From: Ancylobacter amanitiformis
GTDB taxonomy: Bacteria > Pseudomonadota > Alphaproteobacteria > Rhizobiales > Xanthobacteraceae
DNA length: 64,000 nt
NCBI RefSeq assembly: GCF_030814815.1
Contig: NZ_JAUSVR010000011.1
Span: 62,001-126,000 of the forward strand
Direction: 5' to 3'
The position numbers and the translations under genes are program-made. The notes under the pieces were generated by a model. The model ran no database searches. It was given only the letters and a program-made list of their open reading frames with translations, and was not told the DNA's origin. This document shows, one piece after another, positions 18,855-27,198 of this stretch (positions are counted from its first letter, which is position 1; each line of letters opens with the position of its first letter).

Positions 18855-21017
18855 ATGGCCAACGACACAACGCGCAATCGGCAGGAGAACCCGGCCGAGG
18901 ATCCGCTTGCCGAACTGGCGCGCCTGATGGGTCAGGAGGACGAGTTCGCCGATCTGCTGCGTCAGCTTCCGGCGACGCGTCCGGCGGCCCCGGCCAGCGG
19001 CGCGCCCGCGCCGGCAGCGGCGGCCCCGCGCGCGCCGATGCCGCCGCGTCCGGCACCGACCCGGCCTGTCGCGCCGCCGACGGGCGGGCGCCCGGCAGCG
19101 CCGCCCCCGCCGAGTTCCTTCTCGGCGCTGGCAGCTGAAGCTTATTCCGAGCCCCCGCGTCGCCCCGCCGCGCCGCCGCCGCGTCCCGAGCGCCAGTCGC
19201 TCGAAGATGCCGCGCGCGATCTCAATCGCAATTACGTGCGCCCGGAGCGCCCCGTCGAGCGTCCGGTGGAGCCGCGCGGGTATGAGCCGCGCCCGCCGCT
19301 GGATCCCCGCCTGTCCCAGGATCCCCGCCTGTCCCAGGATCCCCGCCTGTCCCAGGATCCCCGCCTTGCCCACGATTCGCGGGCAAGCGAGCCTCGAATC
19401 ACGGAACCTCGGATCACCGAACCTCGGGCCGCCGAGCCGCGGATCAGCGAGCCGCGCGCGCCGGAGGCCCGGGCTGCCGATCCGCGCCTCGCCCGCGAAT
19501 CGCGGGTGCCGACGGAACCCCGTCATGAGCCGCGTGCCCCGCAGGAGTTTCGTGCCCCGCAAGAGTTTCGTGCCCCGCCGGAGCCGCGCGTCGCGCCGGA
19601 ATTCCGCGCGCCGCAGGAGACTCGCACGCAGCAGGAGACTCGCACGCAGCAGGAGGCTCGCGCGCCGCAGTTGCGCGCGCCGGATCCGCGTCCCGCAGCG
19701 CCCGTGGCGCCGCGTCCCGCTCCCACGGCGCCGGTTGCCGGTTTCGTGCCGCCCAATTTCTCCGACAGCGCCGCCGATGCCGTCTCGCGCGCGCTGGCCG
19801 AGCCTTTCGACTTCGACGATGAGCCCCGTCCGGAGCCCCATCCGGAGCCCCGTCCCGAGCCGCGTCCGCGAACGGAGCCTGTGGCCGAGACCGCGCCGCC
19901 GCCGGCCTGGATGAGCCGGGGCGTGCCGGGCGCTGCGGCCGCCGCGCCCACCACGCGCGCCGAGGCGCCGGCCTCCCGTGGGTTCAGCGCCGCCGAGGAA
20001 GCCTATGACTATGGCAGCTCGGCCGTCGCGGAAGAGACCTATGAGGACGAGCCGGCGGACGGCGCGGGCTATGATGTCGAGGAAGAGGAGGCTCCCCGTC
20101 GCGGGCGCGGCCGCCTCCTTCTGGTCGGCGCGGCCGTCGTCATCCTGTTGGGCGGCGTCGCGGCCGGCTATGTGCTGCTGTCGCGCTCGAACGGCTCCTT
20201 GACCGGAAGCGGCGGCGAGCCGCCGATGATCCATGCCGAGGGCGGCCCGACCAAGGTCGTGCCGGACAAGGCCGCGCAGGAGCCCTCCGCCACCGGCGAG
20301 AAGCTGATCTATGACCGGGTCGGCGGCAACGCCACCACGGGCAAGGAGCAGGTTGTCTCCAGCGAGGAGCAGCCGGTCGATGTCTCGCAGGCGGCCCAGC
20401 CGCGCGTGATCCCGACCCCGGCAGCTCAGGCGTCCGGCAGCAATCCCGCCACCGAGCCCAAGCGTGTGCGCACCCTGACCGTGCGCGCCGACGGCACCAT
20501 TGTCGAGGATGCGTCGCCTGCGCCGGTCCCGGGCGGCGCTCCTCCGGTCTCGTCATCGCAGCCGACCGCCTCCACGCCGACCGCCTCCACGCCCATCGCC
20601 CTGTCCGCCGGCTCGGGCGCGCCGGTGTCGACGGATCCGACCCCCTTGTCGGCCCGGCCGTCCATCGTGCCGAACGTGCCGGTGCCGCCGGTTCGCCCGT
20701 CGCAGATGCCGCCGGCCACCACCGCCACCGCCGCTGCCGCTCCGGTGGCTGCGGCCGCCACGGGCAATGGCGCCTTCGTCGTGCAGGTGGCTTCGGTGCC
20801 GTCGGAGGCCGACGCCCAGGCGGCGTTGCGCAGCGCCCAGTCCCGCTTCGGCAGCCTGCTGGCCGGCCAGGCCGGGGCGGTGCGTCGCGCCGATCTCTCC
20901 TCGGGCGGCGTCACCTATCGTGCGCAGGTGGGTTCCTTCGCCAACCGCGCCGATGCGGTGAGCCTGTGCGAGGCGCTCAAGGCGCAGGGCGGTTCCTGCC
21001 TCGTCCAGCGCAACTGA
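18855..21017 (+). CDS. SPOR-domain cell-envelope protein with long repeat-rich cytoplasmic region
   Basis: Bitopic inner-membrane protein of 720 aa. Residues 1 to ~415 are proline-, arginine- and glutamate-rich and largely disordered, with several tandem 5- and 6-residue repeats. One transmembrane helix follows (residues ~420-446, RLLLVGAAVVILLGGVAAGY), then a periplasmic Pro/Ala linker. The last ~75 residues are a SPOR domain (FVVQVASVPSEADAQAALR to GGSCLVQRN). SPOR domains bind denuded glycan strands at division sites. Between argS and nagZ this gene is a usual alphaproteobacterial neighbour. The start is uncertain: ATG 18855 or GTG 18849. The low-complexity part is unusually long. Confidence 0.87.
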   Translation: MANDTTRNRQENPAEDPLAELARLMGQEDEFADLLRQLPATRPAAPASGAPAPAAAAPRAPMPPRPAPTRPVAPPTGGRPAAPPPPSSFSALAAEAYSEPPRRPAAPPPRPERQSLEDAARDLNRNYVRPERPVERPVEPRGYEPRPPLDPRLSQDPRLSQDPRLSQDPRLAHDSRASEPRITEPRITEPRAAEPRISEPRAPEARAADPRLARESRVPTEPRHEPRAPQEFRAPQEFRAPPEPRVAPEFRAPQETRTQQETRTQQEARAPQLRAPDPRPAAPVAPRPAPTAPVAGFVPPNFSDSAADAVSRALAEPFDFDDEPRPEPHPEPRPEPRPRTEPVAETAPPPAWMSRGVPGAAAAAPTTRAEAPASRGFSAAEEAYDYGSSAVAEETYEDEPADGAGYDVEEEEAPRRGRGRLLLVGAAVVILLGGVAAGYVLLSRSNGSLTGSGGEPPMIHAEGGPTKVVPDKAAQEPSATGEKLIYDRVGGNATTGKEQVVSSEEQPVDVSQAAQPRVIPTPAAQASGSNPATEPKRVRTLTVRADGTIVEDASPAPVPGGAPPVSSSQPTASTPTASTPIALSAGSGAPVSTDPTPLSARPSIVPNVPVPPVRPSQMPPATTATAAAAPVAAAATGNGAFVVQVASVPSEADAQAALRSAQSRFGSLLAGQAGAVRRADLSSGGVTYRAQVGSFANRADAVSLCEALKAQGGSCLVQRN
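19302..19670. repeat. Tandem coding repeats inside the SPOR-protein gene
   Basis: An 18-bp unit GATCCCCGCCTGTCCCAG occurs in three exact copies at 19302-19355, with a degenerate fourth to 19373 (protein unit DPRLSQ). It is followed by 15-bp EPRIT-type units (about 19388-19460) and 18-bp EFRAPQ- and ETRTQQ-type units (about 19535-19670). All preserve the reading frame. This is protein repeat DNA, not a CRISPR array. Confidence 0.85.
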
Positions 21018-21036
21018 TCGAGCGGTGCCTTCGTTC

Positions 21037-22065
21037 ATGTCCGCATCCGTGCCGCCCCGTGCCTTCATCACCGGTTGCGCCGGCACCCGGCTCAGTGTCG
21101 AGGAGGAGGCCTTCCTTCTCGACACGGCCCCGTGGGGCCTCATCCTGTTTCGCCGCAACATCGAGACGCCGGCCCAGGTCGCCGATCTGGTGCGGGCCTT
21201 TCGCGCGCGTGTCGGCCGGCCGGACGCGCCGGTGCTGATCGACCAGGAGGGCGGGCGCGTGCAGCGGCTGGGCCCCCCGCACTGGCCGGTCTATCCGCCC
21301 GCGTCGGTCTTCGCCGATCTTGCCGAGAGAGAGGGCGCGGCGCGCGGTGCCGAGGCGGCCCGGCTCGGGGCGCGGCTGATGGCGCAGGACCTTGCGGCGC
21401 TCGGCATCAATGTCGATTGCGTGCCCTGCGCCGACCTGCGCCTGCCGGAAGGCCACGGCATCATCGGCGACCGCGCCTATGGTGACACGCCGGAGCAGGT
21501 GGCCGCGCTGGCGCGGGCGGCGGCGGAAGGGCTGATCGCCGGCGGCGTGCTGCCCGTGCTGAAGCACATTCCCGGCCATGGCCGCGCGCGTGCGGACAGC
21601 CATGAGAGCCTGCCGGTGGTGGAAACCTCCCGCGCCGAGCTGGAGGCGACCGATTTCGCGCCGTTCCGGCTGCTGGCCGACCTTCCCCTCGCCATGACCG
21701 CGCATGTCGTCTACGCCGCGATCGATCCCGAACATCCCGCCACCACCTCGACGCGGGTGATCGAGGAGGTCATTCGCGGCCATATCGGTTTCGATGGCGC
21801 GTTGATGAGCGACGACCTCTCCATGGGCGCGCTGGCCGGCTCGCTGGCGAGCCGCGCGCAGGCCGCCTTCGCGGCGGGCTGCGATCTCGCGCTCCATTGC
21901 AATGGGCGGTTGGAGGAGATGCGCGACGTGGCCGCCCATTCCCCCCGGCTGGACGGCGACGCGGCGCGGCGCTGCGCGGCGGCGCTGGCGTGCCTCGCCC
22001 CGGTGGCGAGCCTCGAACTGGCGCAGGCGCGCGCGCGTTTTTCGGATATGATCGCGCCATCCTGA
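21037..22065 (+). CDS. nagZ: Beta-N-acetylhexosaminidase
   Basis: Glycoside hydrolase family 3 enzyme of 342 aa. It removes N-acetylglucosamine from muropeptides in the cytoplasm during peptidoglycan recycling, producing the anhydromuropeptides that can induce AmpC. Diagnostic motifs are LIDQEGGRVQRL, the His/Asp-containing loop KHIPGHGRARADSH and the catalytic aspartate in MSDDLSMGAL. ATG 21037 starts at MSASVPPRAFITGCAG; a GTG at 21025 adds four residues. It lies 19 bp after the SPOR gene and 19 bp before scpA, so it is probably in one operon with scpAB. Confidence 0.93.
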   Translation: MSASVPPRAFITGCAGTRLSVEEEAFLLDTAPWGLILFRRNIETPAQVADLVRAFRARVGRPDAPVLIDQEGGRVQRLGPPHWPVYPPASVFADLAEREGAARGAEAARLGARLMAQDLAALGINVDCVPCADLRLPEGHGIIGDRAYGDTPEQVAALARAAAEGLIAGGVLPVLKHIPGHGRARADSHESLPVVETSRAELEATDFAPFRLLADLPLAMTAHVVYAAIDPEHPATTSTRVIEEVIRGHIGFDGALMSDDLSMGALAGSLASRAQAAFAAGCDLALHCNGRLEEMRDVAAHSPRLDGDAARRCAAALACLAPVASLELAQARARFSDMIAPS

Positions 22066-22084
22066 ACGGTGGCCGCAATTTCAG

Positions 22085-22936
22085 ATGGACCAAAGCCAGT
22101 TCGCGTTCGAGCCGGAGCCGCTTCGTCCGGCGGAGGAATCCGCCTTCGTCATCGATGTCGACGGTTTCGAGGGGCCACTCGATCTGCTGCTGGCGCTGGC
22201 GCGCACCCAGAAGGTGGACCTGTCGCGCATCTCCATTCTGGATCTGGCCGAGCAGTACCTCACCTATGTCGAGGCGGCCCGGAGCATCCGGCTGGAACTC
22301 GCCGCCGATTATCTGGTGATGGCCGCGTGGTTGGCCTATCTCAAGTCACGCCTGCTGCTGCCCGAGCCGCCACGGGAAGAGGGCCCGAGCGCCGCCGATC
22401 TCGCTGCCGATCTCACCGAGCGGCTGCGCCGGCTGGAGCGGATCCGTGCCGCGGCGGCGCATATGGCGACGCGTGACCGTATCGGACACGACGTATTCGC
22501 GCGCGGCGCGCCCGAGCCGCTGACGCGCTCCGGCGTGCCGGTGTTCGAGGCCACGCTGTATGACCTGCTCGCCGCCTATGGTGCCCAGCGCCAGCGCGCC
22601 GCGCTCTCGCAGGTGCGTTTTGCCCCGCGCAACGTCATCGCGCTGGCGGATGCCCGGGCGCGGCTGGAGCGCCTTCTCGGCCGCCTCGCACTCGGTGGGG
22701 AGTGGGCGCGGCTGGACGGCTTCCTGATCAACTGGATCGCCGACCCCAAGATGCGGGCCACCGCACTGGCCTCGGGCTTCTCCGCGACGCTGGAAATGGT
22801 GCGGGAGGGCCTTGTCGACGTGCAGCAGGAAAGCGCTTTCGCACCGATCTGGATCCGCACCCGGCCGGCGGCGGAGGGCGCGCCACGACCCGCCGGTGAC
22901 GGCGGCGGCAGGGAACCGGGCGAGGAGGAGGCGTGA
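22085..22936 (+). CDS. scpA: Segregation and condensation protein A
   Basis: Kleisin subunit of the SMC-ScpAB condensin complex, 283 aa. The N-terminal SMC-binding block is clear (FEGPLDLLLALARTQKVDLS then ILDLAEQYLTYVEAAR), as is the stretch AADYLVMAAWLAYLKSRLLL. A winged-helix C-terminal region follows, and the tail is a short disordered acidic stretch. Its last four bases overlap the start of scpB. Confidence 0.94.
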   Translation: MDQSQFAFEPEPLRPAEESAFVIDVDGFEGPLDLLLALARTQKVDLSRISILDLAEQYLTYVEAARSIRLELAADYLVMAAWLAYLKSRLLLPEPPREEGPSAADLAADLTERLRRLERIRAAAAHMATRDRIGHDVFARGAPEPLTRSGVPVFEATLYDLLAAYGAQRQRAALSQVRFAPRNVIALADARARLERLLGRLALGGEWARLDGFLINWIADPKMRATALASGFSATLEMVREGLVDVQQESAFAPIWIRTRPAAEGAPRPAGDGGGREPGEEEA

Positions 22937-23661
22937 GCGGCGAGGCGGCGCGGGAGCCGCAGCCCACGCGCGAACCGGCCCCGGCGCCGCATCGCCCCAC
23001 CGCGCTGCGCCTTGTCGAGGCGATGCTGTTCGCCGCCGGCGAGCCGCTGGACGAGGCGACGCTGATGGCGCGCCTGCCCGAGGGGGCGGATGTGCGGGCG
23101 CTGCTGGCCGAACTCGCCGCCGATTACGCGCCGCGCGGCGTCAACCTGGTGCGGGTGGCCGGAAAATGGATGCTGCGCACCGCGCCCGACCTCGGCTTCC
23201 TGCTGGCCCGCGACAAGCCGGAACCGCGCCGCCTCTCGCGCGCGGCGCTGGAGACGCTGGCCATCATCGCCTATCACCAGCCGGCGACGCGGGCGGAGAT
23301 CGAGGAAATTCGCGGCGTCTCCACCAACAAGGGCACGCTCGACGTGCTGCTCGCGGCCGGATGGGTGCGGCTGCGCGGGCGCCGGCGCAGCCCGGGGCGA
23401 CCGGTGACCTATGGCACCACCGAGACCTTCCTGGTGCATTTCGGCCTCGATAGCATCCGCGACCTGCCCGGCCTTGACGAGCTGCGCGGTACCGGCCTGA
23501 TTGACGCGCGCGTCTCCGCGGGCTTAACCGTGCCGCTGCCCAATGACGATGCCGCGCTGCAGGACGACGAGGACCCGCTCGAACCCGATTTCGACCTGTC
23601 CCTCGCTCCCGAGCCCGATTCCGAGCCGGAAGGCGAGGAAGGCGGGGACGAGCCGGGCTGA
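22933..23661 (+). CDS. scpB: Segregation and condensation protein B
   Basis: Partner of ScpA in the SMC complex, 242 aa. It contains the two winged-helix domains typical of ScpB, with ALRLVEAMLFAAGEPLDEATL near the N-terminus and ALETLAIIAYHQPATRAEIEEIRGV in the middle. GTG 22933 overlaps the scpA stop in the arrangement GTGA, a sign of translational coupling. The last ~45 residues are a strongly acidic tail. Confidence 0.93.
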   Translation: MSGEAAREPQPTREPAPAPHRPTALRLVEAMLFAAGEPLDEATLMARLPEGADVRALLAELAADYAPRGVNLVRVAGKWMLRTAPDLGFLLARDKPEPRRLSRAALETLAIIAYHQPATRAEIEEIRGVSTNKGTLDVLLAAGWVRLRGRRRSPGRPVTYGTTETFLVHFGLDSIRDLPGLDELRGTGLIDARVSAGLTVPLPNDDAALQDDEDPLEPDFDLSLAPEPDSEPEGEEGGDEPG

Positions 23662-23722
23662 TCGGGCCGCACAGGCCGCCGCCGGACCCATGGCACGAAA
23701 CGCAAGGCCCAAGGATTCCCCC

Positions 23723-24802
23723 ATGCAGCAGGCGCTGGCACGCACCCCGGTCTCGCTCGCCAACCGGCTGACGCTGGACGATGTCACCCATGCCTATGGG
23801 GAGCGGCCGTCGGTGCGCGGAATCTCGCTCGTCGTGCATCCCGGCGAGATTGTCTGCCTGCTCGGCCAGTCCGGCTGCGGCAAGACCACGCTGCTGCGGC
23901 TGATCGCGGGCATCGAGCGCCCGACCGGCGGGCGGATCCTGCTCGACCGCACGGTGCTGGCCGGGCCGGGCACCTACGTGCCGCCGGAGAGGCGCAATAT
24001 CGGCTTGGTCTTTCAGGATTATGCGCTGTTCCCGCATCTCACCAACCTGCAGAACGTCGCCTTCGGCCTGCGGGCGCTGAAGCCCGAGGAGGCGCAGGGG
24101 GAGGCGCTGCGGGCGCTGCAGCGCGTGCGGCTGGAAAACCACGCGGGCAGCTATCCCCATGCCCTGTCCGGTGGCGAGCAGCAGCGCGTGGCACTGGCCC
24201 GCGCGCTCGTGCCGCGCCCCGGCATTCTCCTGATGGACGAGCCGTTCTCGGGGCTCGACAGCCGGCTCCGCAGCAGTGTGCGCACCGAGACGCTGAACGT
24301 GCTGCGCGAGGCGGGCGCCACCTGCATCATCGTTACCCACGATCCCGAGGAGGCCATGCGGCTGGGCGACCGCATCGCGCTGATGCGGCAGGGTCGCTTC
24401 GTTCAGGTCGGCACGCCGGAGGAATTGTACCGGCGGCCGGTTGATCTTCAGGTCGCGCGTTTTTTCAGCGAAATCAATGAGGTGGAGGGAAAGGTCGAGC
24501 GCGGGCGGGTTCACACGCCGCTCGGCAGCTTCCAGGCGCCGGGTCTTGCCGAGGGCGCCCGGGCGGTGGCGGCGATCCGCCCGCAGGGCGTGGATCTCAA
24601 GGCGCCCGGCTCGGGCACGCCCGGCCGCGTGGTGGTGCACCGGTTCCTCGGGGAACTCGATCTCTACGAGGTCGCGGTGGAGGGGGTGGACCGCCCGCTC
24701 GTGGCTCGGCGCCGCACCCTGGCGGGGCTGTTTCGCGGGCATGACGTAGGCGTGCACATAGATCCGGCGGAAGTCCTTGTCTTCGCCGCAACCGGCCCTT
24801 AG
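23723..24802 (+). CDS. Iron(III)-type ABC transporter ATP-binding protein (FbpC-like)
   Basis: ABC importer ATPase of 359 aa with a C-terminal TOBE-like domain. Motifs are Walker A LGQSGCGKTT (near residue 50), Q-loop LVFQDYALFPHL, signature ALSGGEQQRVALARAL (near 148), Walker B ILLMDEPFSGLD and switch TVTH-type IIVTHDPEEAM. Overall it most resembles ferric-ion or polyamine/sulfate-type ATPases such as FbpC. Start at ATG 23723 is favoured by AAGGA at 23711-23715; ATG 23690 is the alternative. No permease or binding-protein gene is next to it: scpB is upstream and tatA downstream. It therefore looks like an orphan ATPase, and the substrate is uncertain. Confidence 0.83.
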   Translation: MQQALARTPVSLANRLTLDDVTHAYGERPSVRGISLVVHPGEIVCLLGQSGCGKTTLLRLIAGIERPTGGRILLDRTVLAGPGTYVPPERRNIGLVFQDYALFPHLTNLQNVAFGLRALKPEEAQGEALRALQRVRLENHAGSYPHALSGGEQQRVALARALVPRPGILLMDEPFSGLDSRLRSSVRTETLNVLREAGATCIIVTHDPEEAMRLGDRIALMRQGRFVQVGTPEELYRRPVDLQVARFFSEINEVEGKVERGRVHTPLGSFQAPGLAEGARAVAAIRPQGVDLKAPGSGTPGRVVVHRFLGELDLYEVAVEGVDRPLVARRRTLAGLFRGHDVGVHIDPAEVLVFAATGP

Positions 24803-24868
24803 TGTCCGCTCCTGATTGCAGAGCGCGGCCGCGAGGGGCCGACTGCGCTTTGGACAGGGAGTTGTAAA

Positions 24869-25093
24869 ATGGGTTCGTTGAGCATCTGGCATTGGATCAT
24901 TGTGCTGGTTGTCGTGCTCCTCCTCTTCGGTCGCGGCAAGCTGTCGGAGTTGATGGGGGACGCCGCCAAGGGCATCAAGGCGTTCAAGAAGGGCATGGCG
25001 GATGACGAGACGCCGCCCGCCAAGCCGGCCGAGCCGGTGCGCACGCTTGACCATCAGGCGACCGGCGAGACCGAGCGTACCAAGGTCGGTTGA
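24869..25093 (+). CDS. tatA: Twin-arginine translocase subunit TatA
   Basis: Pore-forming subunit of the Tat system that exports folded proteins, 74 aa. A single N-terminal helix ([19 protein letters not shown]) is followed by the FGRGK hinge, an amphipathic helix and a charged tail. GGGAG precedes the start. It is the first gene of tatABC, with 117 bp to tatB, a gap occupied by a tandem repeat. Confidence 0.95.
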   Translation: MGSLSIWHWIIVLVVVLLLFGRGKLSELMGDAAKGIKAFKKGMADDETPPAKPAEPVRTLDHQATGETERTKVG

Positions 25094-25101
25094 TTTCGCG
25101 C

Positions 25102-25161
25102 GTGGCTTGGCGACAGGTGGCTTGGTGACAGGTGGCTTGGCGGCAAGCGGCTTGGCGGCAA
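25102..25161. repeat. 15-bp tandem repeat between tatA and tatB, four copies
   Basis: GTGGCTTGGCGACAG at 25102-25116 is followed by GTGGCTTGGTGACAG, GTGGCTTGGCGGCAA and GCGGCTTGGCGGCAA, ending at 25161. A decayed fifth unit follows. The array lies just after the tatA stop codon, in the tatA-tatB messenger. Confidence 0.85.
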
Positions 25162-25210
25162 GCGGATCGGCGATCGGGGAGGGCCGCGGTGCGTGGCCCG
25201 TGCGTAATTC

Positions 25211-26266
25211 ATGCTTGATATCGGCTGGTCCGAGCTTCTGGTGATCGGCGTCGTCGCGCTTGTCGTGATCGGACCCAAGGAATTGCCGACCGTCCTGCGC
25301 AAGGTTGGGCAGGGCGTCAGCAAGCTGCGCCGCATGGCGGGCGATTTCCAGGGTCAGTTCAACGAGGCGCTACGCGAGGCGGAGCTGTCCGAGTTCAAGG
25401 ACAACATCACCGGTCTCAAGAACGATCTCGGCAATCTCGCGGCCGATGCGCACAAGAGCATCGCCAACGCCATTCCAACCAATCCTCTCCACGATATCGA
25501 GGATTCGCTGAAAGCGCCGACATCGCCGGTCGAGCGCAAGGATCTGGCTCCCGACGCGGCGGAGGGGCTGCCCCCCGAGCCGAGCGAGCTGGAACCGAAC
25601 GCCTTCGAATCGATCGAGGACGAGGTGCGCGCCGCTGCCGCTCACCTGCCCGAGGCGACCACGCCGGCGCCCGTCATCGCGCCGCCCGTGCCCGCGCTCG
25701 CGGTCAGCCCGCCGGCGGTTGCCGAGGCGAAGCCGGCTGACGGCAAGCCGGTTGACGTCAAGCCTGCCGAAATCAAGCCTGCCAGCGTGACGCCGCCATC
25801 CGCTATCGCCGATGCACCGGCGGACGAGAAGTCCAGGCGCGCGCCGCGTCGCAAGGTCGTGGCGCCAGTCGAGGTGGAAGGGGTGCAGACCGCTTTCGCG
25901 CTCGGCGATGCGTCATTGGTTGATGCGTCATCGGGTGCGCCCACCGAGGCGGCAAAGCCTGTCGCCCGATCGAACCGGGTGGCGAGCAAGACGTCGACGA
26001 CGACCGCCGATCCGGTTGCCGATCCGGCCGTGGATCCCGCGGCCAAACCGGCGCTGACCCGCGCGCGTGCCAAGCCGGTATTGCCGGCTGCGGAGAGTGC
26101 TCCGGCATCGTCGGCCACGCAGGGTGATGCCGTCAAACCAGCCAAGGCCCGCGTCGGCCAGCCGCGTGTGGCCCCGTCGCGTGTGGCCGAGTCGCGTGTG
26201 ACCGAACCGGGCGAGGCAACGCCCGTCGGCCGTGATACGACCGGAAATGAAGAGCCGCAGGTATGA
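25211..26266 (+). CDS. tatB: Twin-arginine translocase subunit TatB
   Basis: Tat receptor subunit that contacts substrates together with TatC, 351 aa. The N-terminal helix and hinge ([26 protein letters not shown]) and the amphipathic helix ([20 protein letters not shown]) identify the family. From about residue 95 the protein is a long Pro/Ala/Glu/Lys-rich disordered tail, which makes it about twice as long as E. coli TatB (171 aa). The tail contains short repeats such as [10 protein letters not shown]. Its stop codon overlaps the tatC start. Confidence 0.93.
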   Translation: MLDIGWSELLVIGVVALVVIGPKELPTVLRKVGQGVSKLRRMAGDFQGQFNEALREAELSEFKDNITGLKNDLGNLAADAHKSIANAIPTNPLHDIEDSLKAPTSPVERKDLAPDAAEGLPPEPSELEPNAFESIEDEVRAAAAHLPEATTPAPVIAPPVPALAVSPPAVAEAKPADGKPVDVKPAEIKPASVTPPSAIADAPADEKSRRAPRRKVVAPVEVEGVQTAFALGDASLVDASSGAPTEAAKPVARSNRVASKTSTTTADPVADPAVDPAAKPALTRARAKPVLPAAESAPASSATQGDAVKPAKARVGQPRVAPSRVAESRVTEPGEATPVGRDTTGNEEPQV

Positions 26267-27057
26267 GCCAGGATGAGATCGACGCCAGCAAGGCGCCGCT
26301 GATCGAGCACCTGATCGAACTGCGCACGCGGCTGATCAAGTCGCTGATCGCGTTTTTCGTCGCGTTCATCGCCTGCTTCATGCTGGGCAAGTTCATCTAC
26401 AACATCCTGCTCTGGCCGTATGAGTTCGCGGCCGGCGGCACCGAGCATGTGAAGCTCATCTACACCGCGCCGCAGGAATTCCTGTTCACACAGATCAAGC
26501 TGGGCATGTTCGGGGCGGCGTTCATCTCCTTCCCCGTGGTGGCGACGCAGATCTACATGTTCGTCGCGCCGGGGCTTTACAGCCACGAGAAGAACGCCTT
26601 CCGCCCCTATCTGATCGCGACGCCGGTCTGTTTCGGCATCGGCGCGGCCTTCGTCTATTTCGTCGCCATGCCGCTGGCGATGACCTATTTCCTCTCCATG
26701 CAGCAGGCGGCGGGGCCGGATTCGCCGGAAATCTCCATGCTGCCGCAGGTCAGCGAATATCTCTCGCTGATCATGACGCTGATTTTCGCCTTCGGCATCT
26801 GCTTCCAGCTGCCGGTCATCCTGACGCTGCTGGCGCAGATCGGCATCGTCACTTCCGACCAGCTGAAGAAGTTCCGCCGCTATGCCATTGTCGGCGTGTT
26901 CGTGGCAGCCGCCGTGCTGACGCCCCCCGATGTGGTGAGCCAGCTCGGCCTCGCGATCCCGACGCTGCTGCTCTACGAGATTTCGGTCGTGCTGGTGCGC
27001 ATGATCGAGAAGAAGCGCGCGGCGGCCGAGGCGGCGGCGGAAAACGCCGCCACCTGA
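26263..27057 (+). CDS. tatC: Twin-arginine translocase subunit TatC
   Basis: Polytopic Tat subunit of 264 aa with six predicted helices, which binds the twin-arginine signal peptide. The family motif near the N-terminus is present ([19 protein letters not shown]), as are the conserved glutamates and [20 protein letters not shown]. The start ATGA overlaps the tatB stop. The C-terminal tail is Ala/Glu-rich. Confidence 0.96.
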   Translation: MSQDEIDASKAPLIEHLIELRTRLIKSLIAFFVAFIACFMLGKFIYNILLWPYEFAAGGTEHVKLIYTAPQEFLFTQIKLGMFGAAFISFPVVATQIYMFVAPGLYSHEKNAFRPYLIATPVCFGIGAAFVYFVAMPLAMTYFLSMQQAAGPDSPEISMLPQVSEYLSLIMTLIFAFGICFQLPVILTLLAQIGIVTSDQLKKFRRYAIVGVFVAAAVLTPPDVVSQLGLAIPTLLLYEISVVLVRMIEKKRAAAEAAAENAAT

Positions 27058-27198
27058 CGCGCACGCCCATCAGCGCAGCGGCGCGGGCGCCCGGCGGCGC
27101 GCGCCGCACTTGTCGCGGGCGCCGTCATTGGGTAGTCCCCATCCCGGGATAGTTCCCGTCACGGCCGCAGACCGATCAGACGCGAAAGCGAGACGTCC

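Noticed and set aside
19302-19670. CRISPR-like array
   Set aside because: The repeats are directly adjacent, preserve the reading frame of a SPOR-domain protein and have no unique spacers. No cas genes are present.
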